Assembly: GCA_016801845.1 (NCBI GenBank)
Contig: CM028911.1
Span: 9,408,885-9,472,884 of the forward strand
Reading direction: 5' to 3'
Length of the DNA: 64,000 nucleotides
From: Polydactylus sextarius
Taxonomy: Eukaryota; Chordata; Actinopteri; Polynemidae
Under the pieces are notes generated by a model, which did no database searches, had not been told where the DNA came from, and saw only the letters and a program-made list of their open reading frames with translations. Below, in pieces: positions 48,801 to 63,600 of this stretch; the stretch's first letter is position 1; every line of letters begins with the position of its first letter. A program made the translations under genes and the position numbers.

Positions 48801-51800
48801 TGCTGATTTTATTATTGAATATGAATGAAAATACCACAAGTAAATATCTATGACCAAACTCATTTTAATCCCACAATATTTTAGATGGTCCACCAGCACA
48901 CTAGTGCAGTAACCTTTCACTATATCTGTAATGATTCCCCTCCAGCCATGTACACACCCCTGCCGGAGCAAATCAACACCAACACATTCAGATCCATCCA
49001 CACTTTTATCCCATTGGGAGCCTGCACATTGTCCACTTCTTTTGTGAATGGTAAAGATGCCTTTCCCCTGCAAAACTTATTTTATTTCACTTATTTCACG
49101 TCATAAAACTATATTGTTGCGTACCCTTTTTTATTTTAGTGAGTATACAGAAATCCTGGAGCTTTAAAACACAGCTTGACAGAAGTGGAGCACCTGGATA
49201 TGCAGTGAAACACATATATCTATGAATAGGGTAAGTACACAAAAGAGAAGTTCTCACATGTGTTCTGCTTGTATGTCAGCCTGATGAAATTTCAAGGTAG
49301 ACGTTGAAGTGTTCATTAGCAATATTGTCAAGCACGTCCACTAGGAAGCAAATAAACAATTACTCTGTCCAAACCACCTTGGTGCATTTAGTGTAATTTA
49401 TGACCCTCATGTAAATATAAATTGAAGGGAATAGGAAATGAAGTCCTCTCTTGGGTGTCATTCAAGTCGTTCTGGCAAGCAGTAATTCTCAGATGCAGAA
49501 AACAATACCGTCTGCACATGATAATGTCTCTGGCGGATAAAATATACCTGATACTTGGCATGTGTGTGGGCTGAGGCAATCATATATGCAGAGAAGCAGC
49601 AAGTGCTCCGGAAGGATCAATAAAGTGCATAGGATTTGGGATTTATGATGACGTCCTATCGATCAATTAGGAGTTGACTGTTGGAGGCACTCAGAGATGC
49701 CAATGGGTATTATAACTAAATCAGAGGTTAGAAGGAATTACTGTGTAACAGAAGATAAACTACAGCATTTTACTCTGACAATTACTGTTGCACCTGTAAA
49801 GAGGCTGATGAGTGTGGACAAAGACAAACTGGCTCTGTCTGCTGAAGGGGAATGTTTCTTTTGTCTCCAGAAGTCAAAGTAAATTTGTTACAAAACGTGA
49901 TTCAAAGCTGAATCTAATGATAGATTTAAACCATCAAAAAAAAAAAAAAAAAAAAAAATGATGTTAAACATCAAACCTGCAAGTCAAGTGTGTAATTCAA
50001 ATCTGTGTTGCATAGTATCCATATCTTGATTTAAGTTCACATTTGTGAAGCTTTGAAGGTTTTTAGTCGCAACGTTTCCACTCATCTTCAAGTACAGACC
50101 TACAAATGTCTGAGCGAAGGCCAAAATGAGATAGACAGAGATAAAAACCCTTCTCCTGTGACTTCAGGGGGAATGGACTCATTTAGTAGATTTTTCACCG
50201 TGCGCCTATCACTCAAACTGAGCTTCTTTCACCACAGAGCTGATAATCATACATATTCTATGCACCAGAGCACCATAAATCTCTGTCCCTGTTTCATCCC
50301 TCCGTCATTCATCAATCACACGGGGAGCAGGATGAAACCCCCGCCTGCTGGAAAATATATCATATTAGTACCTGGGATGTTTACCAAGATAATGTGAGAC
50401 AACAGCAGAGGGTGAAATATAGCACCACTGCATTCCTTAAATTAAAACCACTCCTCCTCCCCTTCAGACCACCCTCTGCTGAGAGAGGCTGAGTCTTATG
50501 TCTCACATCCTGAAGACTATGACCAAGCGTCTTTACCCTTCTTTCACCTTGACACTTTACTAACTGGATAGTAAGTATTTAACTCCTGGCATATCCTGAA
50601 CATAAACATGAGATGATAACAAATCAAACATAACTTTTGAAATATTAGTTTTGTCCTTGAATGCCCCATGCCAGAGCACAATGGGTTACAATAAACCAAG
50701 GATCAGAAATAAATCAGGTTTCATAAATCCAAAGCTGATCAGTGACAGAAAGATTGAGTGGATCAGAGGACATCCCAATTCAATATCCCTGCACCGCACT
50801 TGCAGTTAGTCATTAACGTTTCAATGGACCTTTGTTACCAGACGTCTATAATTCATTCATCTTTCCTTTTTTCCATTTTCTATATTGGCCTTCAATGATA
50901 ATTTTTTTCTCCATTATTAAATAACTTGAAGCTGCAGTTTCACCAAACTTTAACTCACTGTCACATCATTGTTACATAAAATAAAGTCTGTCAGTGTTCA
51001 CTAACTTCAAGTGTAGCCTCTAGCTTGCTATTAGGTGTGTCACAATTATGGATGCATTAGAAGAGCTGGATATGTTGTCTTAGAGTCACATTTTCTGCTA
51101 TTTTTTTTTCCTGTGGCTAATTGCTGTGTGAAGTGCTTGTCGGATTCTCATGAGGCACCATCACTGAAGCATACAAATGCCCTAAGTGTTTCTGTAACCT
51201 GTAACAACACATTTGCATAAAGCACAGGGAAATAATAATAATAATATATTATTGCTGCTTGCAGATGATTTTTTTTGTCCTGTCCTCTTAACCCTCTTAC
51301 AAGTGATCATTGTTCAGTTATTCAAGTGTTAGTTCTCTGTCAATATAAAGTCTTATAATGTTATAATGTTAATGATTATAGTTCTAACATTGACCACTAA
51401 GACACATTGAATATCTCAATTTTTGAGCACATTAAATCCAATTAGGAGTTTCTCTCTATACATGTTTTACCATGTTAGCAGTAATTTTCTATCCATTTTA
51501 CTATACATTACACTGTATATTCTCTCCCATTAACAACACTTATGCTATTGAATATCCATTGGTCTATATCATTATAAAAATCATTAGCAGTAATCACCTT
51601 ATAGGCAACAATGTCTCATGTACTATGGAGGTCTACTGTATCACTATAATACAGAAATTTCCATGTAAGTGTTGACATTTTCATATAATTTTTGTATTTA
51701 AGTTGTAGTTATATTACACAGTGTATTGCTTCATTGGTGCTTTGGATTTTTCAGAACAATGGTGTTTTAGATATTTGGATTTGTCTACACTAAAGCTTAA

Positions 51801-51880
51801 GCAGGACAGTACACTACAGGCTGTGTATAACACTCCACTCACACTGAAGGTCCTTTCCCTCTCTAGTTTTTTAAATTAGA
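45826..51880. other. Gene-free region, part 5
   Basis: No supported exon. A short TG tract lies near 46648-46670 and poly(A) at 49937-49960. Complex blocks at 48090-48260 and 49580-49720 (including ATGATGACGTCC and ATCGATCAATTAGG) are possible regulatory DNA. Confidence 0.5.
48090..48260. promoter_or_regulatory. Possible conserved non-coding block
   Basis: Complex sequence with ATTGCATTAAC (octamer/POU-like), TTATTAAATTACAATTATG and a CCACCTTGTGG word. Low repeat content. Untested inference. Confidence 0.27.
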
Positions 51881-51889
51881 AATGTAATT

Positions 51890-52740
51890 TGGAGAGATGA
51901 ATGCATTCTATTCCAGTGTGCTGTGATCAGGAGTACTGCTGTGTGGAAAACAGCATTGCTTCCCGATTATTGAATTTTTATGGCCAGGTAATTAATTGCA
52001 GATTCCCTGTTTTGTTCTATTTCTTCCTATGTGACATTTTAATTTCGACGACAAAAAGCCACGGTCTCTACACGGCGCTTCTCTGGAGATCCTAATGGCC
52101 TATAAAACATGATGACTTATAGATATGGCAGAGACTTCACTTCGCCAATGATTGTTTGAAACCTTGCTGATCACACAGAATTTAGTCCCCCTCTTGCTTC
52201 CTCCCTCCCGTCATCTCATCCCTGCCTTTCCTTCCCAACCTCCTGAATTCATTTCTTGTCAATTAAACTGCAGCTACACTGTCCCATCTGAAGAATAGGA
52301 ATCTATCAATGTGTCATCGACCGAGAATTCATTATTGGATGCGGCCTGGTAACTTTTCAAAAGCAGCGTCGGAACCATTATTCCTTAAAGACGATTGTCA
52401 TTACTTGACCAGGCAGGCGAGTGTCCTTGGCTTGCATTGCAAGCACTGCATTTAAGGGCAAGGGGGAATCAATCGTAGCGGAGGCTGACAGTCACCATAT
52501 CTCAAGGCAGACAGGTTTGAATGCTTATATCATATCAGAATCCTTTGCTGGCACGGGGAACATTAGTTACTGTGGTGTCAGAAACACATGTAGGCCACAG
52601 CCAGCCATCCAGGAAGAAAGAGGAGAAGGCGGTTTGTTATTTTATGCGGGTCTGCTAAAATGTCCTGTGATATTGATGAGCTACTATAAGACATCATTCT
52701 CCTCTTGCATAATAAAGGCATATTTAATGCCTTGACTTTT
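51890..52740. promoter_or_regulatory. Possible cluster of conserved non-coding blocks
   Basis: About 850 bp nearly free of simple repeats, with CCTATAAAACATGATGAC, CCAATGATTG, TTTCTTGTCAATTAAACTGC and similar complex words. It is the longest such stretch in the gene-free region. No splice-bounded frame resembling a protein is present. Texture-based only. Confidence 0.33.
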
Positions 52741-53199
52741 TCAGTTTGTGTCTTATTTTATTCTTTAATAACAAAGATGGGGTTTTATTTCTTATAGACT
52801 GTATGTTGTAGCTATACTAGGCTTGCAAATTAAAAAAAGAAAACTAAAAAAAATATCTTTCATAATAAATTGGTAAAATACTGCATGCTATAATGCAAAT
52901 TCAGCAAGATTATGCGAAGACTATGGCTCATTACATTAGGCACTGAACAGACTGTATTAGCATTTAACAAAAGACTATCTATTACTGTAAGATACAGAAG
53001 AAAGGTTGATATGAATAAGTCTAGTCCTTAGCTCAAACTCTAATCTTTCTTGTGTTCCCTGCTACTGTAATGTATGTCCACAGGATATTTGCCTACAAGT
53101 GTTTATTTATCATCCCTCCCTTTCCTTCTTGCTTCTTTCTGCTGTCCCCTCGTCATGGTGCTTTTTTCTGCTGTGTAAGCACAAGTCCACACAGCATAT

Positions 53200-53450
53200 C
53201 ACTCCTGAAGCGTACCCCCTCCTAACCTTCAAGAGTTCTCCACGGCTCCGTAATGGCCAATGCAGTTACCATATTTCAGCCCTAATTGGGTTGAAGCTAC
53301 AGAGCCAATTTGGGATGGTAGTTTGGAAAAGAGTTCCTCTGCGACATTGTTAGGCATCGGGATGTCTTCTGTGTTGCCAGGTGTGGACTGTAATTGCCAC
53401 TGAATAAAAAGAGCACCTCAGAAGTTGAGGGCCGTTGTGGTTTGTCGAGG
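53200..53450. promoter_or_regulatory. Possible conserved non-coding block
   Basis: Complex, repeat-free sequence with GGCCAATGCAG (CCAAT), CCCTAATTGGG (palindromic homeodomain-type site) and GTAATTGCCACTG. Untested. Confidence 0.3.
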
Positions 53451-55329
53451 GTATGAGGGTGCTTTATCCACAACAGTGCTTTTCTCTGTTTCTGCTCAAT
53501 AAGTCAATACAGACAAGATGAGATTGGGTGACTTGTCTTGTTTACATCTTTTAGGTTTGTTTTTGGGGGAGTTGTGTTGCCCTGAGAGAATGGTGTTTGT
53601 TCTATGCAACCGAGTTGTGCACTCATCAGAATGACATATTACTTACCGAGCAACCGCTGTATTCTATTTTCTGCCTTCATCCTATTTTCCTCTGTGTAGC
53701 AAATGTGCTATCTCGTCCATGAAGCATTGCTCAGAGATGAAGATGCGTCTCACTGTCTGACCTTACATGCTGCTCCTCAGAGTCAGGATCTATGGCAGCC
53801 ATTTTCTCTCTAGCCAGTCATGAAGAAGCAAGAGATGTAAATGTCAGTCTGTGTCTCCTTAACACTCAATAAAGGACTGGGATTGGGCCCTCCGCTCTGC
53901 CAGTCGATTGGCCATCTAATGAGGAGAGGCCTTACCATAACTCTACAAGATTCACTACTGTTTGTGTTTCACCAGAGGCCCTAGCACAGTAATAATTCCA
54001 AGTGGATAAATGTTTTCCCGATAACAAGCTGAAATAACCTGTCGAGCTGAAGTTGATGTAGACAAGAAGAATCACACAATTAGCGATCAGTGGGGATTTA
54101 TCCTGGTAGCAGGAGACAGAAGGCAGGAGGAGCCTAGTCCTTTTTTCTGTCTGGCAAATATCAAGGCTACCTCACTCAGATGTGCTCTTTCTTCTCTATT
54201 CTGTCATCATTCACATTTTTTTTGCCTTTGTAGCGGCACCACCTGTGTGTTTTTTCCTCCTTTCACACCAGCATTTAGCTTGTTAATGTAATTGCAGTCA
54301 GACTGAGCGAATGTGTTATAGATGATGCTCTTGCAATGAGACAATGCTCTCCAGTCTCAGTTTTTCTAGAGGCTACTTCCCACCAGAAAATAAGAGGCAG
54401 CACAGAAATCCATTTAGATGTGATGATAAGATGAGAGTATAGATGGTTTTAAATGAAAGACATCAGTTATTTCAAGTTCAGCATGTTAATGGTTCAACTT
54501 ACAGCCATTTATTTTTAACTGCATGAGTATGCAAAAGCAGACAAAAATGTCAATTATTGCAGCTTATTTTAATCTTTGATTGCCTTTGTTAATTGCCACT
54601 TTCTCTGCAATAATTTTCAAATAAAGGGCTTATTTAAGTATCCTGAAAAGACAGAGATTACAGACCGTTATGCCTTTCCACATCTTGTAATGTTACAAAG
54701 CACTCTAAAGTTGATTAATAACAAGCAATTTCGTCATAAAGAGGTAGGACTACTGTAGCTATTGTAATTAACCTTTAAGTGTGATGGACTTCACCATATA
54801 TTGCCCATTTCTATTACTGACCCACATATATCACAGCAGAATATGCAGCCACTCCTTGCATTTGCGGCCTCCCAGGAGCCTCAGCGTACACTATGTGTCC
54901 GATGACATCATATCCCCACGGGAGCGTGAATTATCTTGTTTTTACCAGATCTCTCATATGTATTTTCTCTGCTGTTCTTGCACAAATGTATCATTTAAAC
55001 CATTAGCAGCACCTAGCTCTTTCATTAGAATGAACTATATCATCCCCTCCCCAGAGGCACCCGCAAGCCACCAGACTGTGAGAATACATTTCACTGAGAA
55101 GGGATATTGAAGGCGGCAACATGCCTAGGTAAAGTATTACTTAATTTATACTGCTAATGTATAACATTGATTCTCTGTGGGGAAAATAAAGGACAACATA
55201 TTTTCAGGGCCCACATCATTAAGGTTTAATAATTTAGACCCAGTTAGTGTGATAATAAATATACTGGGGATACTTAAGTGAGGGTTTTGGTGATGAATGC
55301 AATTAGAAAACGTTGCACTTACATAGAAG

Positions 55330-55610
55330 AGTAATATGAATGGGGTGTAGAAATTAATTGGAGTTGGAGCAATGGTGTGGCCTGCGGTGTTGCACAGGAG
55401 GGATAAAAAACAGCCTATTTTTCCAAGAGCTCTATCCAGAATACTAACTGTCCTCTGCATGCTGAGTTTCCTTATCGATATCCGCATAACTAACAAATGG
55501 CTGCCCTTAAAAGAATGGGCCCCTGCTTCTCTTTTCCAAATGCAAATTTGCTCTATGAAATTAAAAGACGGTGATAATGTGCATTTGGAATTCTTGTGAA
55601 GCGTTTCATT
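55330..55610. promoter_or_regulatory. Possible conserved non-coding block
   Basis: Complex, repeat-free sequence containing AAATTAATTGGAG, TTATCGATATCCG and ATGCAAATTTGC (exact octamer ATGCAAAT). Untested inference. Confidence 0.3.
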
Positions 55611-57600
55611 TTATTGCTGTTTGGACTCATGGCTCTATACATTATACACAGTAGTTTTAGTATATCATTAGCTGGGGAATAATGGGATAACTGTCGGTGC
55701 TGCACATACGGACCCTAAGATTCATCTGTCTCATACACTATGTATCAGCTGGACTGTGATCACTCTTCAGAGCCTCTTATTATATTTCAGTTTCAACTCA
55801 TCATAATGAAGGTGCTTAAAAAATGTAAGTCAGTGTCAAAATTAAAAGGAAAGGGTTTAACTTGTTAAGTGAAGCTTTAAATCATATTAAATTAAATTGT
55901 TGTCTTTAAAATAATACAATATCATTTGTTAAAAAAATGCATCATATTCAAAGGTTTGCTTATGAGACTATTCATCAGGGTTTTCTCTCTGTTTGCCAGC
56001 TGCACACTGTTGTCAGCATTATTTGCAAAGTAGCTAAGGTGTAAATAAAAAAGCATTAACAGTCACTGCCAGAGATTAATACAACAGCTACCTAATTGTT
56101 TTAAGGCAGTTGTGCCAACTTCAGCTAGAAGTGGTAGGTGCCGTCACTTAGCAATGCTAATGTACAAAGTTCTTGGTCTCACTTTATAATAAGGTATATT
56201 TATTGATGGTACTAAATTATTAATCAGTGTTTTGCAGATCAGCAATAAGCCTGTAAAAGTCAACGTTATGATTCATCTTCTTGGCTGGTGTATGTTCTTC
56301 TCTACTGTAACCTGCTTTGACTTATTGCTAAAGTAATAACAAGGCAGTCAGCCCAAGGACCATCATGCAGTACTATTACACTGCCATTGAAAAAAACATT
56401 AAAGCCGCATCCCAGAATCAAGTGAACTGTAGCTGCAGCGTCTTACAGGCTTTTATGTCCTAGTGTAAACAAAAAGGTTGAATTCCCTTTATGTTATCCA
56501 TATCATCGCTGTGAATTGTTATTGGCATTAAAGAAAATGTTGCAGGTCATTACTTAGTATAAGTAATCATCATCTTGCATCTTGTAGGTTCATAGAACTG
56601 CATTGCTGAAATTATTTGTTCATTCACTGACATGGTTCAAAGCAAACAGGATCTTCCAAGGAGACTCAGTATGAGGAGTGGTATGCATTTTACATAACAC
56701 TGATAATGTTGTCGTCAAAAACCTTGCTCTTGTAAAAATAAAGAAAGATGGAGAGCTTGCAGGTTTTTGAGAGCTTTCCCAGAGCTAGTTTTTACACCCC
56801 ACCAAAAGATTAATAGTGCACCGCCCTTGGAAAAATGAAAATCAAAGGTATCAAAAAGCTCCTAGGGATTAGGGCCAGGGAGTCTGATATCAAGCCAGTT
56901 TACGCTTTATGATGTCATTTTCTTTTTATGGAGGAAGCAGGGGGTGAAAGCTCAAGGCAGAACCCAGGATCTAGGTTTGGGGGTAATCTCCCATATACCA
57001 CAGTCCATAAATCTGCTCCATTGATCTCTGGAATCATGCTGCTATTGACAAGAGCGAGTCTTTCTTTTTTGAAAAGTGATAAGTGCGCAGGGCAGTCCCA
57101 CTAAACATTTATGGATGTCATTCCTGCCTTGGTCTGGGCCCCTGCACTGTAATAGCTTTTAGCGTCATGTAACACTTCTACGTGTGAGTGAATGCACAAA
57201 TGTGTCTGAGACCCTGCTGAGTAAGTTTACGCTCGCCGTTAATCATTGTCTGGGCCAGCTGGCTGCAGCCACAGGGCAGGTGGGGCTGTCAGGTTGGCAG
57301 CCTCAATCATGCAGCACTGAAACCGGACCCCTCAGGGACGACCGTGCCCCTGGTGTCTCTCAAGTCCCACATCAACTGGTGCTTACCAAGTGCTATTTTG
57401 ACTGATACTTTAGATAACAGTCCAGTGTGTTGAACTTGCCCAAGAGCAGTAATTAAATCCCAATAAACAGACACATAAAATTGAAAAGGAAGACATGATG
57501 TTTTTATTTTGTCTCTAGTTTCGTAATTGGATCTTTCCCCCCTTTACTGAAAATATTTTTGGCAAAACCTCATACTTTAAAGAGAAATTTCCAGTGTTTT

Positions 57601-60600
57601 TTTTCTTGTCATATTTTTGTCTAACTTCTGCTCACACATTGTAGAGATTTTAAAAACACAGACTGGAAAAATGTTCACGAGACGTTACAGGCTCCTGCAG
57701 CTTTCCGAGATTTTAAAGTCAACAGGAACTGTCTCAAACAAAGGACAGGACAATGGTTTGTGTACAAGTTTCCAAATTGCAAAAATGAAATGAACACACT
57801 GTACAATGTTCACTGGCTGCCACTCAACAGCAAAGCTGTGGGTAATTCCTCAGGGATATCAGGGAGACTATCTGTTTGTTTTTACTCACAGTCTGACCTA
57901 AAATTAGTGTCTGACTTTTTTCCCAATAAAATGAAGTCTTTTAGAAAGCTGCTTAGGCTACCTCATCAGAATTATTCTAGCCAGTGTCAGCACTTCCCAA
58001 AACAGATGAGTTGAGTAAAATGTTACTATGATCACTGGTAATGGAAACCATGATCAAGAGCTGAAATTTCCCTGTTAAGTTACAATGTGCAGTTCTGCAA
58101 ATCAAGCTAGTGTTATCATGAGATACAGACGTTACGCCCCATCGGGCCTTTTACCTACATCCTCGTCATAGTCTCAGCTAATGGAAGAATGCAAAGCCAC
58201 AGCCATGTCTTCCTCCAGCTGAAGATCCCACACATTCCTCATGTAAAGGTCCTGTTCTCAAACCACCCTGACATTTAACTTAGCTCATTGATGGACAGAG
58301 GGTCAGGGCTGTTTAGCATTTCCACTGTAAGTTAACACTGAAGTGAGGGAAAGCGCCATGCAACCTGTTCTTCCATCTATCGCCTTGAAGTGGCTCTGAC
58401 AGGAAAGCATCTGTGCCCCCAGGAGCTGACAAGTGTCCTATGAACCAGGGAGGAATGCTGGGACCTGGGATTAGCGCTGTGGCCCATGATAAGGTTGTTC
58501 CTCAGGCTGTGGGGTTGTGGACAGTTTGGGGCATTGTGGGTTAAAACTAGTTAGAGTATGTTGCAAGTAAGAAGTTAAATATGTGTCAGACTGAAATAGA
58601 CAATGATTGACTGCTGCTAACTGTTTGTGTGTCTAGTCCTGTAGTTTTTAGTTGCACACTGTCTGTTCATTCAGTCATTTAAGGGTCTATATCATTAATC
58701 CAGAGAGTAGAAGGTGGATGCTCTAAGTCTTGTTTGTTTAATTCATATACGTACAGTAAAGTGTAAAAATAAAAACGTTGACTTTCAATGATGGCTTTAA
58801 TAAACTATTGGTTGGATACAGGGACTCATGGAATCTTGTGATTTTGAGGTTACCAGGAAGGTAGTGGAGACTATTTTTCATTTTTACATCTTGTATTTGT
58901 ACAAATGAAACAAAGAAGTTAAAACATCATTTTGGAATTTGAACACAGGCCGACTTTTGAAATTCTCGGCTAAATGCCTCTTGGCTGTATCGTTATATTT
59001 TCTTTTTCTCACCTAACGCTTGACAAAACAGCTAAGTATTTCCAAAATACCAGACTTTTCCTTTAAATACTCAGTATCGTTTATGTGTCTGCCTTCAGTG
59101 CGTACAGTTGGTGCACAGGCACTAATGTTTCACACATATGAAAACTGTTGTGTTGCGCTGTGTCGTGAGGGATCACAGGATGAGTGATTAAAACCAGTGA
59201 TGAATTAGCAGCTCTGTTGTGCTGCTGGGAGCAGGTTGGTAGAGTTTATAAACGGCTTGAAAACAAACCAGCTTGGCCTTTCTTGAGTTTCACACGGACA
59301 TCAAACTGTCAGGTCCAGGAACAGACATCTACCCTTTAGTGTCTCCTCATCCCTTGCTGTGCCAGTAAATTCTCTGAAGAGCAAAGACTTCTTTACTGCA
59401 ATCCTTTAGTCTTACACTGACAGCTATCACAACCCTCCTCTTTTTCTCAACTTACATACATACTGGCTGTTCTTGTAAATCTTTAAGAGACATATTAATT
59501 AAACAGTTAGGGATAATGTGACACTTATTTGCAGCACTGTAATTATGGTAAAAGAGCTTGGGCATATAGCAGGAGATATTCCTGTGCACAGTTCTTGTTC
59601 CTGCACCTTTATTTCAGCATGAATTCTCTGCAACTCACAGCGTTTGAATGCACCCTTGGCTTGATATTATCTCCAGAGCCCAGTTTCTCTGCAAAAGTTA
59701 CACTGAAATTTGTGATCCCCATATAATGAGAGTTGAGGGTGCCACAAGAAATCACACTCATAAAGCTGGGTGCTGTAGATTACATTGACAGCATACACAC
59801 ACGTGCACATTACGCACACATATGCATCGCTCACAGCTCTGTTTCCCGTCTCCTGTTTAGAGCTGCGTTCCTGCGGGCAAGATTTATAAAAACAGCCAGT
59901 GACAACACGTCCTACTTGGCCTTTAAGACCTACACAAGTGGTGCAGTGCTGAGGCCAGCTGGGTATTAATAGTTGGCATGGGAAACGTAAATTATTGCTC
60001 CCTTACCAAAAATGTCATTCAATCCCTACCTCTGCTTGTCAGGCTTGTCCTCTTGAACTGTTCAGTAAATCAAACCATATGTTCTACACCAAGAAATATT
60101 CCCAATCCACAGGCTCAGCATTTGCCAAATCAACTTATCAATCAAAGCTTGTGCATATCAGTTTGAATGGAGGAGTAATTGCTTCTCCAAAGGGAACTGT
60201 GTCCTCTGCACTGTCCTCTGCTCTTTAACTGGAATCCACTTTCTCCAACTATTTAATAAAGACACTTTGTGTCTCCAAGGCATTTATTAGCTGCCACGTA
60301 CTGTTGTCCAGCCTGTCACAACACTGTTGTTAAAAAGAGAAACCTGGGGCCTATTTTGAGCTAAGATGACCTGGGGGGCAGTTGAGGATGAGGGCAAAGT
60401 GTGAAGGAAAGGACTGGCATTGTGTGAACATGAGATCACCATGCGACTAGCATGGCCTCAGCTGCACTTCACACACTTTGCACTTCAGTGATTACATCCT
60501 GATACAAAAAAGAGATTGCAGTTGGAGATATCTGATGAAAATTTGCTGATTTGCATGCTTCTGTGAAGCCAAACTCTAATCAGATGAACCAGGCAGTTGT

Positions 60601-63600
60601 TCCACGCAAATGGCTAATTTATAGATATGTTCAAAAGGGTGTTTTCCCCAAATTATAAAAATAATTATATTTTCTCTCCACCTATAGTTGTAGTTTTACT
60701 TTTGTAGAAAATAAGTGAAACTAACCTTTTAAAGCACAACTTCAGTGTCAAACTAAACATAATTTCAGATGAACGATTGAGGATGACATGTTTTTTTTTT
60801 AATTCCTTTCTGCTGGCAAAAAATCAGTAATGCAAAAGCAAACAAGTAAAAACAAATTCATTTAAATGTTTTTTCTTTAATGTTAGTTTTTATTGTAAAG
60901 CCGGAGACATAATTAACTAAACTGCCACTGGTTGCATTATAGCATTATTTTCCAAAACTAGAACTATGTCTGAAATTAGCCATAAAACACATTTTTCTGA
61001 ATTTGTGCAAAATGTCAGCGTAGTCCTTTCCCAATTATAGTCATGTAACAGTTTATATGAAATCTTTAAATGAAAATCATTACTTTGTCCAGTACAGAGA
61101 GACCAAGAAGGTTAATATCTATATCCTGTTAGATATCCTCTCGCTCCCAGCTGTTTTAAAAGAGCAATGCATGATCTGGTCTGCGGGAAATTAGAGGTAA
61201 TTTGAAATGCAGTTAATACTGATGACACCCTCAGGAATTCTTTACCTAAATATGATTTAGTGACAAATGAACTCAAATGTGTCGTTGTCCTCCACTCTGT
61301 GCATAAATTCTCTAGGCATCACCGCTGAAGCGGTCACAAGGATAGGAACGGATTCCCTCGCTGGCCTGTGAACATCTGCTGTGCCATTTAGCCAGCTAAT
61401 AGATCAGCTTGGAAAAAGAGAGAGAGAGAGAGCAGAAGGTGCAGGTGTTTCTGGCCAGAGCCAGAAGACATCAAACCAAAAGCCCAGGTCAAATCCACCA
61501 GAGCACAACCTGAATGACTCACAGCCTCTCACAGATAATAAAACAAGCATAAAGTTTGCTTAAGGTACAGGTGGGGGTATTTTGCACCAGACTCATGAGA
61601 GACCAGGCACCAGCCCGGTACTGGGAGAGAGGTAATTGGATGCATATGGGAGGAGGTAAATGAAAGAATTTCTAGAATATCTCTGTGGAATACCTAATGG
61701 GGACAGGACAGAAAAGGAAATTAAAAATTATTTGAAGCAGATGGACTGTTCTTTGAGTTTTTTAGGGAAATTTATTAGTGCTGTGAAAGAAACGTGTCTG
61801 TTTATTTTGTGCTGCCATGAAATGAATGGCCTGCTGAGTTGTGCTTGTGTTAGTTTATGACTGGCTGGTCATTATTCATAATTTAGGAGGCATTTGTTAT
61901 CGATTCATGATTTAGTGTGATTTATTGGTGCTTGTCAGGTTTCATTCAAAACTTCACCAGTTTTATTTCAGCAGCAGACCCAGAGTTTATGAAAAATATA
62001 CACAAAGTTGGGTGATATGCGGATACAGTTCCATTTGAACCTTATTACATAACAGCCTTGGCTAGATTCAAGCGGCGCCTCAATGTAATTCATTTGTTCC
62101 TGTTATTTCCTTTTTGCCAACAACAATAAAATGAAATGTTCTAAATTACAATATCAATCAAGAAACACTTTGTAATGGAAATGTTGAAGGGAAAACGTCA
62201 AAATTCCTCCAAGTTCAGACACTGTTTAGAGTTCAGTGTGGTCAGGTAGGAACATAATATTAACAATTGATCAGGAACAGCAGTCATGTATTATGAACCT
62301 ACCCCAAGAGGATTAGTTAAGAAGCCTTTTGGTTCCTACAGCAAGTATCATTAAATCTACTGGCTCTGAACGTCTGGGAACTTAAAGGTTAGCACTGATA
62401 GTAACACAACATATGGTTCAAATTTGACAGAAATATCTCAGCATTCAAAGCCTCAACCTCACTCTGTTACAATAGTATACACTCTGCTGTAAATTTAGTC
62501 CTACTTATGCCTCAACCTTTAATTTTCTCAACACTGTCACCTCAGTTCTGCTTTGTTCCTCTAGAAGATTAAGAAGAACAAACACTGATGAAAAAGTAGC
62601 TGAAACCAGATATCATCAGTTTACAGAGCCAGTGCTTTTCACACTTGTGGCTCAAATTCAACCTTTGCTAGCTACTGATGAGGAAAAAACCATATCTGTA
62701 GATGATCTAAATTCTGCCATCTATGGGCAAGAAAAAATAATATATGCTGTATACAGGATACACCACCTACAGGCAAAAAGTGGTTTAACAGATTATCATC
62801 AACAGCTTCCTTTTTAGTTGGTTTTATAAGTTTTCGCATGCAGGACTGTGTGAATCTGAACTGAAGGTGAAACTGAAGCAGCTGTGTGGTATTCAGCTGC
62901 CATAAATTTTATTATTTACACCCGTGTTGTTCCTACAGTGACGTGTTAGAATGTCTTCCATGAATAAGGCATGTGACCAAACCACTCCCATTCAGAAGAA
63001 CACGCACCTGCTGAACATGAGTGAGTCACAAACTACAACTGTTTTATATTGTACTCCCAGTTATGATCTAGTTGTGTTGTGCTACCCTGTATTGTTAGAT
63101 AACCAAAGCATATTCTAAGATAGAGATTATGAAAGCGATGAACCAAAAACAAACCGTACACTCTCAGTAGGACCAGATGTACTATTGGCAGTATGGGACC
63201 TTAAAAGACTTCATTTGCTCACAGAAAAAAAAGCACACATAAAAAAAGAGACAGGCAGAGATGTCTCAGTCTGAATCATTCACCTCCTCTTTATATGTGC
63301 CCCTTGGAGCTGCAGGCCAAACAGGGAGATATGTTGTGAGAATTGTGAGAACAAAAACAATTCTCACCTTGAGATAAACAAGAGGCATCACCGAGGCCTG
63401 CACCCTTCCTGCTGTGCTCGGCAAACAGTTCCATCCAGGACAACCAGGAATTAAACCAACAGTGGGGTGCACCCACTGGCTCTATAAAAAAACTAAATCC
63501 AATGAGTTCTGAAAAAGCAGTTTGTAATAGGATTTGAGGTCTGAGGGTGTAGATGAGAAGACATAGTTGGAATCAATAAAACAAATAAAACAGATATTCG

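Larger units (their letters stand above)
52741..57600. other. Gene-free region, part 6
   Basis: No supported exon and few microsatellites. Complex blocks recur at 53200-53450, 53880-54130 and 55330-55610. Open frames up to about 116 codons occur on both strands at 54781-55599, but they overlap each other and none looks like a protein. Confidence 0.45.

Noticed and set aside
62478..62819. Open frame of about 113 codons ending DYHQQLPF
   Set aside because: The protein text looks somewhat natural, but there is no start in good context, no splice model and no family recognised. A translated search would decide; I do not call it a gene.
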